Assembly (NCBI GenBank): GCA_001414485.1
Contig: LLEY01000063.1
Coordinates: 186,001 to 250,000, forward strand
DNA length: 64,000 nucleotides
Source of the DNA: Calycina herbarum
Lineage: Eukaryota; Ascomycota; Leotiomycetes; Helotiales; Pezizellaceae
Direction: 5' to 3'
Shown: in pieces, positions 22,644 to 34,380 of the stretch
Numbering within the stretch: the first letter of the stretch is position 1
How the letters are laid out: every line of letters begins with the position of its first letter
The notes under the pieces: generated by a model
Told to the model about the DNA's origin: nothing
The model's database searches: none
The model's input: only the letters and a program-made list of their open reading frames with translations
Translations under genes and position numbers: made by a program

Positions 22644-23574
22644 AAGACAGTGGGGTTAGATGGCTTAGAAAACTTGACAGACCTTTCATAGGTAACTTTT
22701 CTGCATGGTACGTCCTCTGTATTCGCTAAATTCCTCTCCTTCCTGTCATCGCGAAGGGGACCAAGAAAATATAATCTATTTAGTAATGCTTACACTCCCT
22801 CTCATCCCATTTTCCAACACCTTTCACCTCAGCCACTCGCTCGTAAGCACGTACTCTCCCCAGTATAACCAATTCCCCCATTGGCCTCAGCGTAAGCCAT
22901 CACCATCAAATTATTAAATACATCTCTCCATTTTACGTCCGTAACTCTCCCTTCTCACAGTCAGATCAGAGAAAAATCAAAAGTTCCCTCGTGAGCATAC
23001 AGTCTCGATAACCCCCAGCCAAGACCGCCTTTTCCCCTTCCGATACCGAACATCAAGTATCATGCTAAGTACCAACTACAACCACGCAAGGTATCGAAAA
23101 AAATCCGATGCTTACATGACCAAGACCTCAAATGTCATTGCTCCAATCGTACAGATACGGAGGAACACAACCTCCGATATAAGCATAAGACCACGACAAC
23201 CCAATCTAGAGAGCATCTCAAGAAAAATGGGGATATCCCGCCCCCCATGTCACCCCGGATTCCTGGATTCCTCTCAGCCCCCGAATGACATACCGCTCAT
23301 GGAACATAACCCAAACAGGAAGCCGATATCAAACACCAAAAGGGGCACAGAATCTTATCAATACAACAAGGACGCGTAATCTGCTGCGGCGACACAACGA
23401 CGGCCGGGGGGAAAAAACAAAAGTACCAAAATCCCAGGTAACTTTAAATGCTTATTCGTATTATTTCCCCTTTCAGAAAAACACGAGAGAGGCACAGTAA
23501 TCAAAATACCGAAACAACGTGCATGTTCGTCTTAACCTTACAGCATACCTATTCATAACTCAGTATTCTTTCAC
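22644..23574. other. Gene-free interval between hAT element and nse2
   Basis: Small open frames (for example 23062-23379) are compositionally odd and resemble no family I know. Part of this stretch will be the 3' UTR of the minus-strand gene ending at 23575. Confidence 0.45.
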
Positions 23575-25023
23575 TCAACCCTCCATTTCCTCATCCGAAT
23601 CCGAAGAAATGTCACCTTCATGATTAGGCACACTATTCGGTCCACGACTCTTTGCCCTCTCACTCTTGAACCTTGACCTATGAGCTTGAGTAGCTGCATC
23701 CTCGTCGCCCTCGTCCTCGTCATCATCATCTCCCAGCTGCTGCGGGCGATTTCTTTGACCTCCACGCGGTGCTTCATCGTCACTGGAATCACCACCCGCA
23801 GCCTCGCGAGCATCCTTCTGCCTTTGGCGCTGGACTTGGCGCAACTTAACTGTGTCGAGTTCGAAAGACTCCATTGTCAGAACCTACCCGCTATTAGCAA
23901 ATATTCATAGCCAAGGGAGGAAAATGGAGCATACCTGATTGCAACCAGTAGTTGGGCATTTGACTTGCTTTGGACCATTTGGCTCTCCGACCGTTGTGGA
24001 GCTCCTAAAGTACTCTGCGAAGTGCTCTCTGTTGAAAGTATGGTTGCAAGTACTAGTTATGGGCTCCTCGAAGTATCGCAGTGACAATGGACACTTGAGA
24101 TTCACAGTCGCATGCGATATGATCGGGGTGTCGGATCCGGAGCCCGAGTCGGAGCTGTTGCCAGTATGGTTGGTTCTACCTCTTTGACGCCGGGAGCTAG
24201 ACCTGGCCTTGTCTTCTGGAAACCATGTATTCGCACGGGGTAATTCAGGTGCATCTTCGCCGGGGTTCATGGCATCGTGGAGGACTCGCTTGAAGTTTTT
24301 ATATTCGTTATGGTCTCCGTATCTAGAAGTTGATCAGCTATGTTCACAAAGAGTGGAAAGTTGTAGAGACTGGACATACCTTTCAAACATTGATTTAGAG
24401 TTATAGCCAGTCGCATAATCTGCCTTGGCCTTCTCGAACAGTTGAGCAGCACTGATAATCTTAATGTCGTCTTCCTCTTCCTCCTCATCACCACGATTCC
24501 TTGGAAGGGCAGCTTCTGCAATAGCTTCGTAAACCTCTCCTATATGGGTAGCGTGCATCCTCAGCTCATCGTCGAAATCAATCAAGTCCCTCAGGGCCTT
24601 CTCCGCATCCTTGGTGATCCCTCCAACCTTCTTCATTAGTACGCCGTGATTCGTCCTTTGCTCCATTTCTTCTGCATTCAAATCATCTTCCACCTTTCCT
24701 TGTCTTCCCCTTCTTCCCGCGGCCTTTTCCATTTCCATGTTGCGCTCGTAGAGACGGTCGTTGGTTGAGGAAGCAGCATCGGTAACGGCGCCCATGGCGG
24801 CTTTGAGGTGCTTTTGGTATTTCCTGTAGTCGTGGCTGGTCTTGAGTGCAGAGAGGGCTTGTCTTTGACTCGCTGTGAGTTGGCATTCTGGAGGTTGATA
24901 TGGCGGAAGTTCAGTATTCAGTTGCGCCTGAGAAGCGCGGGACTGGGAACTTGGTGCTGGAGATTGTGATGACCTATTGTTGAGACGTGCCCGAGAGACG
25001 AGATGCCTTCTGTTGTTGGACAT
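23575..25023 (-). CDS. nse2: SUMO E3 ligase subunit of the Smc5/6 complex (Nse2/Mms21)
   Basis: It attaches SUMO to targets within the Smc5/6 complex during recombination repair. Three exons, 25023-24380, 24322-23935 and 23883-23575, total 447 codons (446 aa), all GT-AG. The N-terminal half is helical and charged. The second exon carries the SP-RING: LKCPLSLRYFEEPITSTCNH then TFNREHF and KCPTTGCNQV, with the Cys/His ligands of the Siz/PIAS-type RING. The C-terminus is acidic and disordered (GDDDDEDEGDEDAATQ, ISSDSDEEMEG). I chose the ATG at 25023 because the frame upstream is Arg/Pro-rich and not protein-like, although it stays open to 25209. Confidence 0.87.
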
Positions 25024-25837
25024 GGCGACTGCGTTATGGAGGTTGAGAGGGGACGAGGAGGGGTTGGATGTGGAGGTTAAAGTGTTTGACGCGTCAAAAG
25101 AAGGAAGGAAACGCGCGATCATGAGGTGCCTTCCCCTACCTGCACACCCCGTCCCTTTCGGTCGCCGTAATGAGGGACCGAAGTCTCGTGATCCGGGCTT
25201 GGAGCACATCTGAAGTCCCGGCCCGGGAAAGCCAGGTACCGATGCCGAAGTACTGGGTACCTTCAGCTCAGATCAATAATCAGCATCACTTCAAAGTTAT
25301 GTCACAACCAGGAACATTTTGGACAAATTAAAGGCCCAGTCTTATAACCTTAATCTCCCAGCATCTACAAATAAATCCTCGGGAAAATCGACAAGGCGAT
25401 CAACGGCACAGACGTGCATCCATCCTACGTTGTCAATAGGGGCTGAGCTCGCCAAGTTTCGACCAGGGCAAAATCCACGATCAGACGAGGACCAGCCAGC
25501 CCATGGATCGATCTCCGCCGTACGGACTTAATGTCATCCCAAGAACTCAAGCATTTCTCTATCTATCCGACCTCATAAACATAAACCTTCTAATGATCGC
25601 CGGTGCATCGCTTCTCTACTCTCTTTAATCAAAACTATCCTCCTACCAATCCATTTCAATAGTCCTCTTTCCTCTTTTGCACAGAGCGGAAGAGGCCAAC
25701 CGAGTTTGGTGCCTGCGCTACTTGACGCTGGTGGAGGAAGAGGGTTGACATCCAAATAATCGGAAGAATCGGATCTGCTTCATCAAGAAAAGAAAAGGCT
25801 TATCACAGGAGAAGGAGACACCCAAATTTCGGAAGGG
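25024..25837. promoter_or_regulatory. Divergent promoter of nse2 and the Upc2-like factor
   Basis: This 814-bp stretch separates two divergent start codons. Apart from the open but unlikely extension of nse2 up to 25209, no gene is seen. No known operator was recognised. Confidence 0.4.
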
Positions 25838-27243
25838 ATGACGACGAGAAAGCCACACAAGAAATCCCGCCGAGGATGCAAACGCTGCAAGGGGCGTCGT
25901 ATGAAGGAAACCACTTACCCCTCCCTCGACTGACTGCAGAAAACTAACATCGTCAGTGTGACGAAGTTCATCCCGTATGTGGCCACTGTCTGAAGAGCGA
26001 CAGTCCATGCGACTATGGACTCCTAGGTTCGATGGCACCCAGAAATAATCTTCTTCAAATGTCCAAACCCGTCTTGCAACGCGCTCCCGTCACCCCGCCG
26101 CTAAGTGATCCAGACACTCCCTTCTCAGCATCACCAACAGATCAACTCGTCTACTCCGACTACTCATGGGGACAGCGTCTTTCCTATATCATGAACCAGC
26201 GTAGCACGCCCTCCATTCCATTACCCATGAACACACCACCCGAAAGACTCATCGACCTCAAGCTTTTCCACCATTACATTGAGATGACACAGAGAGGCGC
26301 AACCAACGCAATGGGTGAAGTTTCAGCCCCGAATAGTGTCAAGACGACGTGGTTTAACTGGATCGTACGGCTTGCAATCGAATCTCCGCATTTGATGGAT
26401 GCGCTTCTAGGGTTTGCTGCTTTCCATCTTCGACATGTAAATGCGTCGGACAAGGAGATCACCGAAGCTGCTCATCGATACATGATGCGTGCGATAGTCG
26501 AGCACGGAAATCAAGTACGAAAGGGTATCACGGCGGAGAATGGAGAAGTGGTGTTTGCGACGTCAACTTTCATCGCCTTTCATGTTACCTCGGAAGGGTT
26601 AACACCAGATGGAAACGGAGGGTCAATGATGCATTGGTTTCATCCTTGGGATGGCATCAGAGCGCTCCTTGCTGCTTGCTGGGATCACATCAAATCGGAC
26701 GACATCAAGAGGCTGATCCGGTACGAACAAGCGTTGGAGTTCGTCCCGTCGAGCGACGCAGCGTGGGTGAAGCCTCCACCAAAATTCGACTTTTTGATCG
26801 AGGACTTGAATCCCGATTCTGTGGATGATGAAACGATGCACGCATATACCACGGCAATATACTATCTCAACAAAATCGTTACGACGCCACTCGCACGGCA
26901 TGTTTTGAAGTTTTCTGGCATGGTCTCGAAACGATTCGTGGATTTAGTGTCGATAAAGGAGCCGAGAGCAATGTGTATTGTAGGCTACCACCTAATGCTG
27001 GTCAAACAGGTCAATCAGATATGGTGGCTGCAGGGTTCGGCAGAAAGGGACTTTGCTATTTTGATGAAAAACTTACCAGAAGCATGGAAACCAAAGATGG
27101 CACTGGCTATGGAAGGGTTTAGCTGTGCTTTAACGGTGGACGACATCCAACCTTGTGCGGAGGAAGATCCAAAGGATCATCCGCCACCTTTCCAGCGAGA
27201 AGGAAGCAATCTAAATAGTCGAACATCATCGTTGGATAGATGA
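25838..27243 (+). CDS. Upc2-like Zn2Cys6 transcription factor, with an anomalous first intron donor
   Basis: The first exon (ATG 25838) encodes KKSRRGCKRCKGRRMK and the continuation reads CDEVHPVCGHCLKSDSPC, together a perfect C-X2-C-X6-C-X6-C-X2-C-X6-C cluster. To join them the intron must be 25907-25956: branch site CTAAC and acceptor TCAG are present, but the donor is GA, not GT. A good-looking GTATGA donor 8 nt upstream (25899) would put the next exon out of frame and hit a stop at once. With the 25907-25956 intron the protein is 451 aa. Otherwise translation could start at 26032, giving a 403-aa product lacking the zinc cluster. The remainder (for example LFHHYIEMT, SPHLMDALLGFAAFHLRH) is the fungal_trans_2 type domain of sterol-uptake regulators such as Upc2. 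Confidence 0.75.
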
Positions 27244-29481
27244 CATTACGTTCGGCTGCGATACCACCACACCTCTCCAATATCCCCAGGAATATACCAG
27301 GCTGCTGCGAGGAGAGGATGCGGTAGCCAGCGCCCACGAATGCCACATCTCAAATATGCAGGACAATACCACGTTATTGGAGAGTTTGGATTCATGAAAG
27401 GCCCAATCTCCACAAGACACTTTGGAGATATGTCTAGGGCTAATACCACCTCTGCTAGACTTCTATCTTCGTTGCAAGACCAGTCACTATACTTTCGAAA
27501 CGTGAGCTATCGGCGCTTAGATGGAGACTGATAAATATATGGGAGTTTTCTCAGTGAGCACAGCCGCAAAGGTCATGGTGTACCCTAAATTTGGCACTGT
27601 ATATATTAGTGATAATTCAAAAAATGTGCATATACTTGTGTTTCAGATATTGATGACAGTTGATTTTCTGTGTTACCAGAAAGCTGTGGTAAATCTGGGG
27701 AGTAGCGACAGAAACTGGGTCCTCGACCCTCGAACCTGGTTTTGATAGACATGATCGCCTTGTGCTCTGTGAGAAAATGTGGAGACAATTGTGACAGCTT
27801 AAACGCAGCCAAAGAGAGTACAGAATAGAAACACGTACTGCAAAATTTGCCAACGCGGTATCAAAGAAAATGTCACCTTTTCCTCCGAAACGAATATGAA
27901 GATCAGGAGATATTCGGGACCATTTGAAGCAAGTGAAATGAACTTGAGGCTCTTTTGCGGATCCCCAGAAAAGTGAAGACACACGTGGGATATCTCTTGG
28001 CAGCCGTTGAGTTGAGACAAATAGACCCAGAGAATCCACCAAAGAGATGATTTGTGAAATTTGGTGGATGATAATATGAAGCTGATTGTGGAGTTTGTGA
28101 ATTGCACCGGCTTTCAAGAGGCGTCGAAAGCAACATCATGAAAGCCCCAGGCCAATTGTAAAGCTACAAGACAATATGAGTGGAGTCATTTTTTCTTGCC
28201 TCGGCACAGTTGCCGTTTCCACTCGGAAGACAGCAACCGCTATCTTGTCGCCATGGACAAGAAAAGCGTTATCGAATTGGTCGGCTTCTTGAGGTCGTAC
28301 TGCGTACAATAGGCAGCTTAGCTCCAGAAGAGTGTGGCGAGCCCCAAGTCCGGAACGTTGATATTTGCGTTTCTCAAGCTAAGTTGATCAGAGTTGATCA
28401 GAACTTCACGAGCCTGTCAATAATGCTGGTCTTGATAGGGAATCAAACCAAAATCTTTTGGGCCTCGGATTGACAATCTGATAAGCCCCGCCAAAACATT
28501 CGGCGCCGAAGCCAGAAACATCGGGATCACCGATTCGCAAACTAGGATTGCATGGGTGCAGATTGGCTTGCTTTTGGCGGGCTGGGCGTGCGGTGGGCGC
28601 CCTCTTGGATTGGCTCAAGCATTGTCGAGCCTTTCAATGAAAGCCCGTGAGTGGTTGAAGGCGGGTGGGAGAGAAACGTTGCGCACGGGAAGAGATCAAG
28701 AGTGCGCCATCCTTCGAGATTCGAGATGGTGTTGAGAATTGTTGTAACGGTGATCATGAGATGTTGAGATATAGTAAAAGATGCGCTGGCAGGTGGGCGA
28801 CGGAGCTATTTACACCGAAGAAAGATGCGAAGAGTTTCTTGCTCTAGAAAGGTCGAGCTGTGAAGATGGAGAAGGAGAGGTGCCCGAGGGCAAGCGAAGG
28901 AGTTTGTACCAAGGCCGCCTGCATGTGCTTCCTCACGGCTCGCCAAATGGCCCGTGTATTGACACTAAGCTAACTCTCAGGGTGTCTCTGATGTTTGCGC
29001 CGTTCATGTCATCGTAAAATCGTTCATCAACGTCAGAATTAATCGACCTAGCTTGCCTGCAATCTGAAGTTACTCCAGTCTAGCTGATCTGATCTCAGAA
29101 TAGATTCATGGGAAGTTTACATTGTCTACACTCGAGGACAATATGCACAGAACTAATCAAAGAAGCTTTGCCCTCGAAGCCACAACCTTCCTTTCAGGCG
29201 GGTGGGAGTAACCTTATTCTACCAAAAGTAAGGAATTATGGATCAAGTGCAGCAGTTCTGCAGTGACTGGAATGGCTCGTACATGAAGCTAGCATTGTGT
29301 TCCGTTAACTACAGGGTATTAGACCGGGGAGCTAGTCCCCCCCGAACCCCATTATTTCTTCGCATAAAGTCACCCACTTCCCCATTCACTTACTTTTCTT
29401 CGCTTCTCTTCTTCTTTTGTGGTGCTCCTCTTCGACCTCCTCTACTCGCAGTCCTTTGACTACTTCGAACATTCGATAATC
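27244..29481. other. Gene-free interval of 2.2 kb
   Basis: Several open frames exist (longest 166 codons, minus strand, 27617-28117), but none shows domain motifs, codon preference or sensible splice sites. The distal end must hold the promoter of the transporter at 29482; pyrimidine tracts at 29380-29420 fit a core promoter. Confidence 0.45.
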
Positions 29482-31161
29482 ATGTTTGGTAAAAAGAAGA
29501 CCACCACTCCGGTGGTAGAAGGCGATTCTGGTACCGAGCAGTATGTTCAGAACGTCGATCCTTTGGCAGCAACTTCAAAGACAAGGTGGGAACGACTCTG
29601 GCCTGCTATGGCTTGTGGTTCAGGTCTCTTCTCTGATGGTTACATTAATAATGTAAGACATCTCTTTCTTGACTTATCCTATATTCCCTAACAGTTGAAT
29701 AGGTTATCGGTTCCGTTTCCACTATCCTGAAAAAACTGTACGGCACAGCATATACCGGTTCGAGTGCCCAAGCGAACATCTCCGCCATTACATTTGCCGG
29801 AACTGTGGTTGGAATGATTATCTTTGGATACACGAGTGATAAATGGTCTCGGTCAAACTCGCTTATGCTTTCTACAATCATTCTTACAGTTTTCGCCGCG
29901 TTGGGTTCTGCATCATACGGATACCATGGAAGTCTTGGTGGGATGTTTGCTGCTCTTACCGCATATCGTTTCCTCGTCGGTATCGGTATTGGAGGAGAAT
30001 ATCCTGCTGGATCCGTCGCTTGTTCTGAAGCCACGGGAGAATTGAAAGCTGGATCTCGAAACAGATGGTTTATCATATTCACGAATGTGATGATTGATTT
30101 TGGTTTCGTTGTGGGAGCTTTCGTCCCTTACTTATTAGTTGTCATTTGCACCGAGGATCATTTGAGAGCTGCCTGGAGAATCTCTTTGGGACTTGGTGTT
30201 GTGCCTCCAATGCTTCTTATTTACCTTCGTTTGAAGCTCAAGGAACCAGAAGAGTTCAAGAGGTATGTTTTCTTTTATCACACTAAGCAAAGATTTCAAA
30301 ACACTAACAAAATTCAGGGAGAGTATGAAAAACACCAAAATTCCTTATGGACTCGTTCTTAAATTTTATGGTCCCAGACTATTTGTTGTCAGCTTGATTT
30401 GGTTCATCTACGATGTATGTTTAACTCTTCCTCGCTTCCTTTGAGACAATTACTTATTTTTATAGTTCTCCACATACTCGTTCGGAATTTATTCTTCAGC
30501 CATTCTTGCCAACATCTTGCCAAAGACAGCTCCCTTATCCCAGTCATTTGGATGGAACACCGTCATCAATCTGTTTTATATCCCAGGAGCTATCCTCGGT
30601 TCTTTCTTTTCCGACTGGGCTGGTCCTAAATACGCCCTGTCCATCGGAGTGACCCTTCAAGGACTTGTCGGCTTCATCATGGCTGGACTTTACCCTACTC
30701 TCTCGCAACAATCTCATGTTGCTGGTTTCGCCGTTGTCTATGGAATTTTCTTGTCCTTGGGAGAATTCGGTCCAGGTGATAATATTGGATTGATCGCTTC
30801 TAAGACCTGCGCTACCGGAATTCGAGGCCAATACTATGCTACGGCTGCTGCTATCGGAAAGATTGGAGCTTTCGTTGGAACATATGTCTTCCCATATATT
30901 GAGAAAGCTGGAGGAGCGAACGCTAACGCTACGGCGCAATATCCTTTCTACGTCTCAAGTGCTCTTTGCATCTTCAGTGCTATTATCACCATGGTTTTCA
31001 TTCCTCATATTGGACAGGATACTATCACGTCTGAAGATATCAAGTTTAGAGCTTATCTTGAATCTAACGGATGGGATACTTCCCAACTTGGTACGGTTAA
31101 GGGGGAGAATACTCTTGAGGGTGGCATTTCACCAATGGAGGAGACGATGAAGAAGGAATAA
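29482..31161 (+). CDS. MFS transporter, glycerophosphoinositol permease (Git1)-like
   Basis: A plasma-membrane proton symporter of the phosphate/glycerophosphodiester branch of the major facilitator family. Four exons, 29482-29652, 29703-30262, 30318-30414 and 30466-31161, give 508 codons (507 aa). Features in order: hydrophilic N-terminus; first helix with SGLFSDGYINNVIGSVSTIL, diagnostic of the Pho84/Git1 group; GYTSDKWSRSNSL (motif A); RFLVGIGIGGEYPAGSVACS; central loop LKLKEPEEFKRESMK; and IWFIYDFSTYSFGIYSS after the loop. The SEATGE and TNVMIDFGFV segments resemble Git1-type transporters more than Pho84. Substrate is inferred from family only. Confidence 0.85.
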
Positions 31162-31641
31162 ATTTGTTGAGGAAGTGCATTGCTAGTTAATACCCTATCT
31201 TCTTAATGGTACATAGGAACTCGGACATAATCAAATAATCTTTAATTTGACATGAAATGATTTCGAGAAAAAGTTGATGATTTGACTAGTCCAAAAATGG
31301 TCACCACCACGCTCCCATTTCCATCCAACCTTCTCACCAAATCTCAGGTGCAGATTGTTTCAGTAGGATTCTGCCTATCCACGGCGAGACCGACTTCCGA
31401 TGCCTATACCCATACCTTGAACGCTTCTTCTACGGTATAGCCGCCGTCGATGTTACTACAAATGCGGCGTTCACCTACACTGCATCCATACCATGCACCC
31501 CTCACTTCACGATCCTTCGCAAAAGACCGAAATCCTACCAAACAATCCCCTCGGATTTGTTCGACAATCGAGATCAGCACAAACAGCGAGAGTCATATCG
31601 GAAGCTCGACGCGCTTACTGTTGTAAACACAATCGCTCGCA

Positions 31642-32997
31642 ATGGCATCAGTCGTTGGATTTTTTCAGCGGATGTGGACGGTAGTCAATCCTCCACAACC
31701 TGCCAAATCGGAGAATGCCATACGGATTGGATTGCTGGGTGCCAGTAACATTGGGTGAGTTGAGTAGTATCTCTGCCATGAGTGGAAATGCTAATATTTT
31801 TCGCAGACCAATAGCCATCATCAATCCAGCTCGATCCCACCCCGAAGTCATCATCGCAGCAGTAGCAGCTAGAGACGAAACAAAAGCAAAGAAATACGCC
31901 GAGAAATACGGGATTCCCACAACCTTCTCCAGCTATCAAGGTACTCCTCGCCTCCCCCGTTATCACTTCGCAAACTCACAATCGCAGATCTAATCGACGA
32001 CCCCTCTATTGACGCCGTATATATCCCCCTCCCCAACGGCCTCCACTACGAATGGGCAATCAAATCCCTCGCAGCCGGCAAACACATCCTCCTCGAAAAA
32101 CCCGGCGTCTCCAATTCCACACAAGCGCACTCTCTCTTCACACATCCCCTCCTCCTTACTCCAAATCCTAAAACTGGGAAACAGCCCGTATTACTCGAAG
32201 CCTTCCACTCCCTCTTCCACCCCGCATTTCAAACCTTCCTCTCCCTCCTCGATCGTCCCAACATCGAATACGTCACAACCACAAACTCCGGCCCCAAATT
32301 CCTCTTCCCGAAAGATGATATCAGATTCCTTTACGACCTGGCTGGGGGCGCATTGATGGATTGCGGGACATATAACATCATGGCTTTACGAAACATATTT
32401 GGCGAGGAGCCCGTGGAGTGTCTGGAAGCTAGTATTAGACACATGCCAAAAGGTTCCGATCCTATATGCGAGGAAGCGGTGACTGCGAAGTGGAAATGGG
32501 GCAATGGAGGGGTTGGAGAGCTAGATGCGGATTTGAGACGATCGGTGAGGTGGGGTCGGTGGTTTGGATGGGTGCCTTTGCTTCTTACTCCTGTGGCTAG
32601 GGTTCGACATCGCGAGCGCGTGGTTCCTGGGGAGGAGGGGAGGGAACATGTGGTTGTTCGGACGGTGGAGATGTGGAATTTTTTGATGCCGTTTTTGTGG
32701 CATAGTATTAAGGTTACGGAGGAACATAGTGTTAGGGAGGTGGGGAGTAAGAAGGTTGTTAAGAAGTGGACGGAGAAGGAGACGAAGAAGGCTTATAATT
32801 GGTCGGAAGAGGGGAAGAAAGGAGAGATTTGGTGGACTACTTATCGATGTCAACTTGAGGAGTTTGTTAATAGGGTTAGGGGAAGGGAAGGAAGTGGAGT
32901 TTGGATGGATGGGGATAATTCTGTTAAGCAGATGGAAATGATTGACAGTGCTTATAAGAAGGCCGGTGTGCCTGTTAGACCTGGCAAGGTCGAGTAG
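31642..32997 (+). CDS. Gfo/Idh/MocA-family NAD(P)-dependent oxidoreductase
   Basis: Three exons, 31642-31754, 31807-31940 and 31988-32997, give 419 codons (418 aa). The N-terminal Rossmann fold has IRIGLLGASNIGP (glycine-rich loop, split by the first intron), then SIDAVYIPLPNGLHYEWA and the signature AGKHILLEKPGVSNS, in which Lys of EKP is the usual catalytic residue. ALMDCGTYNI is the conserved C-terminal-domain segment of dimeric dihydrodiol dehydrogenase / D-xylose-1-dehydrogenase relatives. The C-terminal half carries a charged Lys/Glu-rich insertion near residues 300-360. No targeting signal is clear; substrate unknown, a sugar or diol by family. Confidence 0.83.
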
Positions 32998-33340
32998 GTC
33001 GATTGGTATTGGTTTGGAATAGGGGAGTCATTGGAGTTGTTGATACCCTGGAGAGCTTTGAGTTAAACTTGGCAAATTGAAGGGCATCACCTTTTTGGAC
33101 TTGACTTCTTCCAGCTCTATTACTTTCCTTTCTTCTTTGGATCTTACTGATTTCTGGGCTTTTTCATAATTTCTCTTTGCCTTCTTGGTGGCTGGCTAGA
33201 CATTGGAAAGAATCAGTATATGTTACCGAAGACCTCAATATTCTTCTTGGAGCGACTAGATTGCTATAAATTTTAATCTTTCTAATTCAATTCTTTTATT
33301 AAAAAAAGTTATCTGAACTCTACTTGTTTTTCCTAAACAT

Positions 33341-33650
33341 ATAGGACAATTGAAAAAGTGCGCGATCGTGTTTTACATACTTCTTCGAATTCGATTCTAA
33401 TATTCTGAGACAATTTCAAAAGTATGCTTCACTCCACTTCATGTCACTTACCAAAATTGCTTTCATCTGATCTCGATTCATTATTCTTGAAGAACTGGGA
33501 CAATTGAAAAAGTGCGACATGCAACAAAAGTTTTGTTGGCTTCACGCTTCACTTCATATACAATTTACTAAGTGGAATAGTTTTCATCTGATCTAAACTT
33601 TTTATTCTTCAACGTCTGGGACATTTTGAAAATTGCGATGTGCAACAAAA
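33341..33650. repeat. Degenerate direct repeats around GGGACAATTGAAAAAGTGCG
   Basis: Related copies of the phrase occur near 33342, 33409, 33498 and 33618, with TTTTCATCTGATCT or a near copy between them. The interval 32998-33780 is AT-rich and has no gene. A decayed tandem or dispersed repeat is the simplest reading. Confidence 0.5.
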
Positions 33651-33808
33651 CCACTTTTTTTATAAATAAATATTATCAGCTTTCACCTATTTTTAACCTC
33701 ACTAACTTTCATCTCGTTAAGTTAATTTTAATTGTCATATAGATAGCTTCAACTTCCCCAGAATTCACCGGCACAAAGGGACGGGTTGAAACGGAGCGGC
33801 GAAGGTTG

Positions 33809-34264
33809 CCTCGGCTCCCGAGGGCCGCTCCTGATTCGGCGACACAGCGGCTGCGTCATGGAAACCTCGAAAAAAGTCGAAGCAGGAAGCACATGCAAGA
33901 GCTGAAGCTGTTTCCACATGCAATGCCCAAGAAATAAACTAACAAAGGAGCTCCGACCACGGATGAGACTTTACGAGATACTTCCAGCGAGAGCGGAAAA
34001 AGAAGACAATTTCCAAGAGGAGGTAAGTTGAGAATTCAAGATAAATGGGAGGGTGGAAGGATGCAATGCCAGAGAATGGTATTCCCAGCTACTTAGGGAC
34101 CTCTTGTCCATTTCTGGGCGCTTTCTCCCCTTCTCCCCTCATCCGCGCGGGGTCGGCTCTGTCTACCGAATCCACCCCCCTTTGCCGTGGCCAGTTAGTT
34201 ATAGTCTGTGTGCCAATCCCATGGGACCATTGATACATAAAGACCCCTCCAGCACTTCCCGAGG
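33809..34264 (+). promoter_or_regulatory. Malate synthase promoter with three CCTCGG/CCGAGG motifs
   Basis: CCTCGG at 33809-33814 and CCGAGG at 33818-33823 form an inverted pair with a 3-bp gap; another CCGAGG lies at 34259-34264, about 115 bp before the start codon. This hexamer is the known core site of FarA/FarB-type regulators of fatty-acid and glyoxylate genes in fungi. Function here is inferred. Confidence 0.5.
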
Positions 34265-34380
34265 TTAACATTCCAGACCCAATCCTACCCAAAAACAACA
34301 ACACACGCAACAAGAGTAGGCTGTTCCATTAACCCAAGACCTTTTCCTATCAACAGCTTCACGCATAAGAGATATCCAAG

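Noticed and set aside
27617..28117. 166-codon minus-strand open frame
   Set aside because: No motif, unusual composition, no supporting splice sites; treated as chance.
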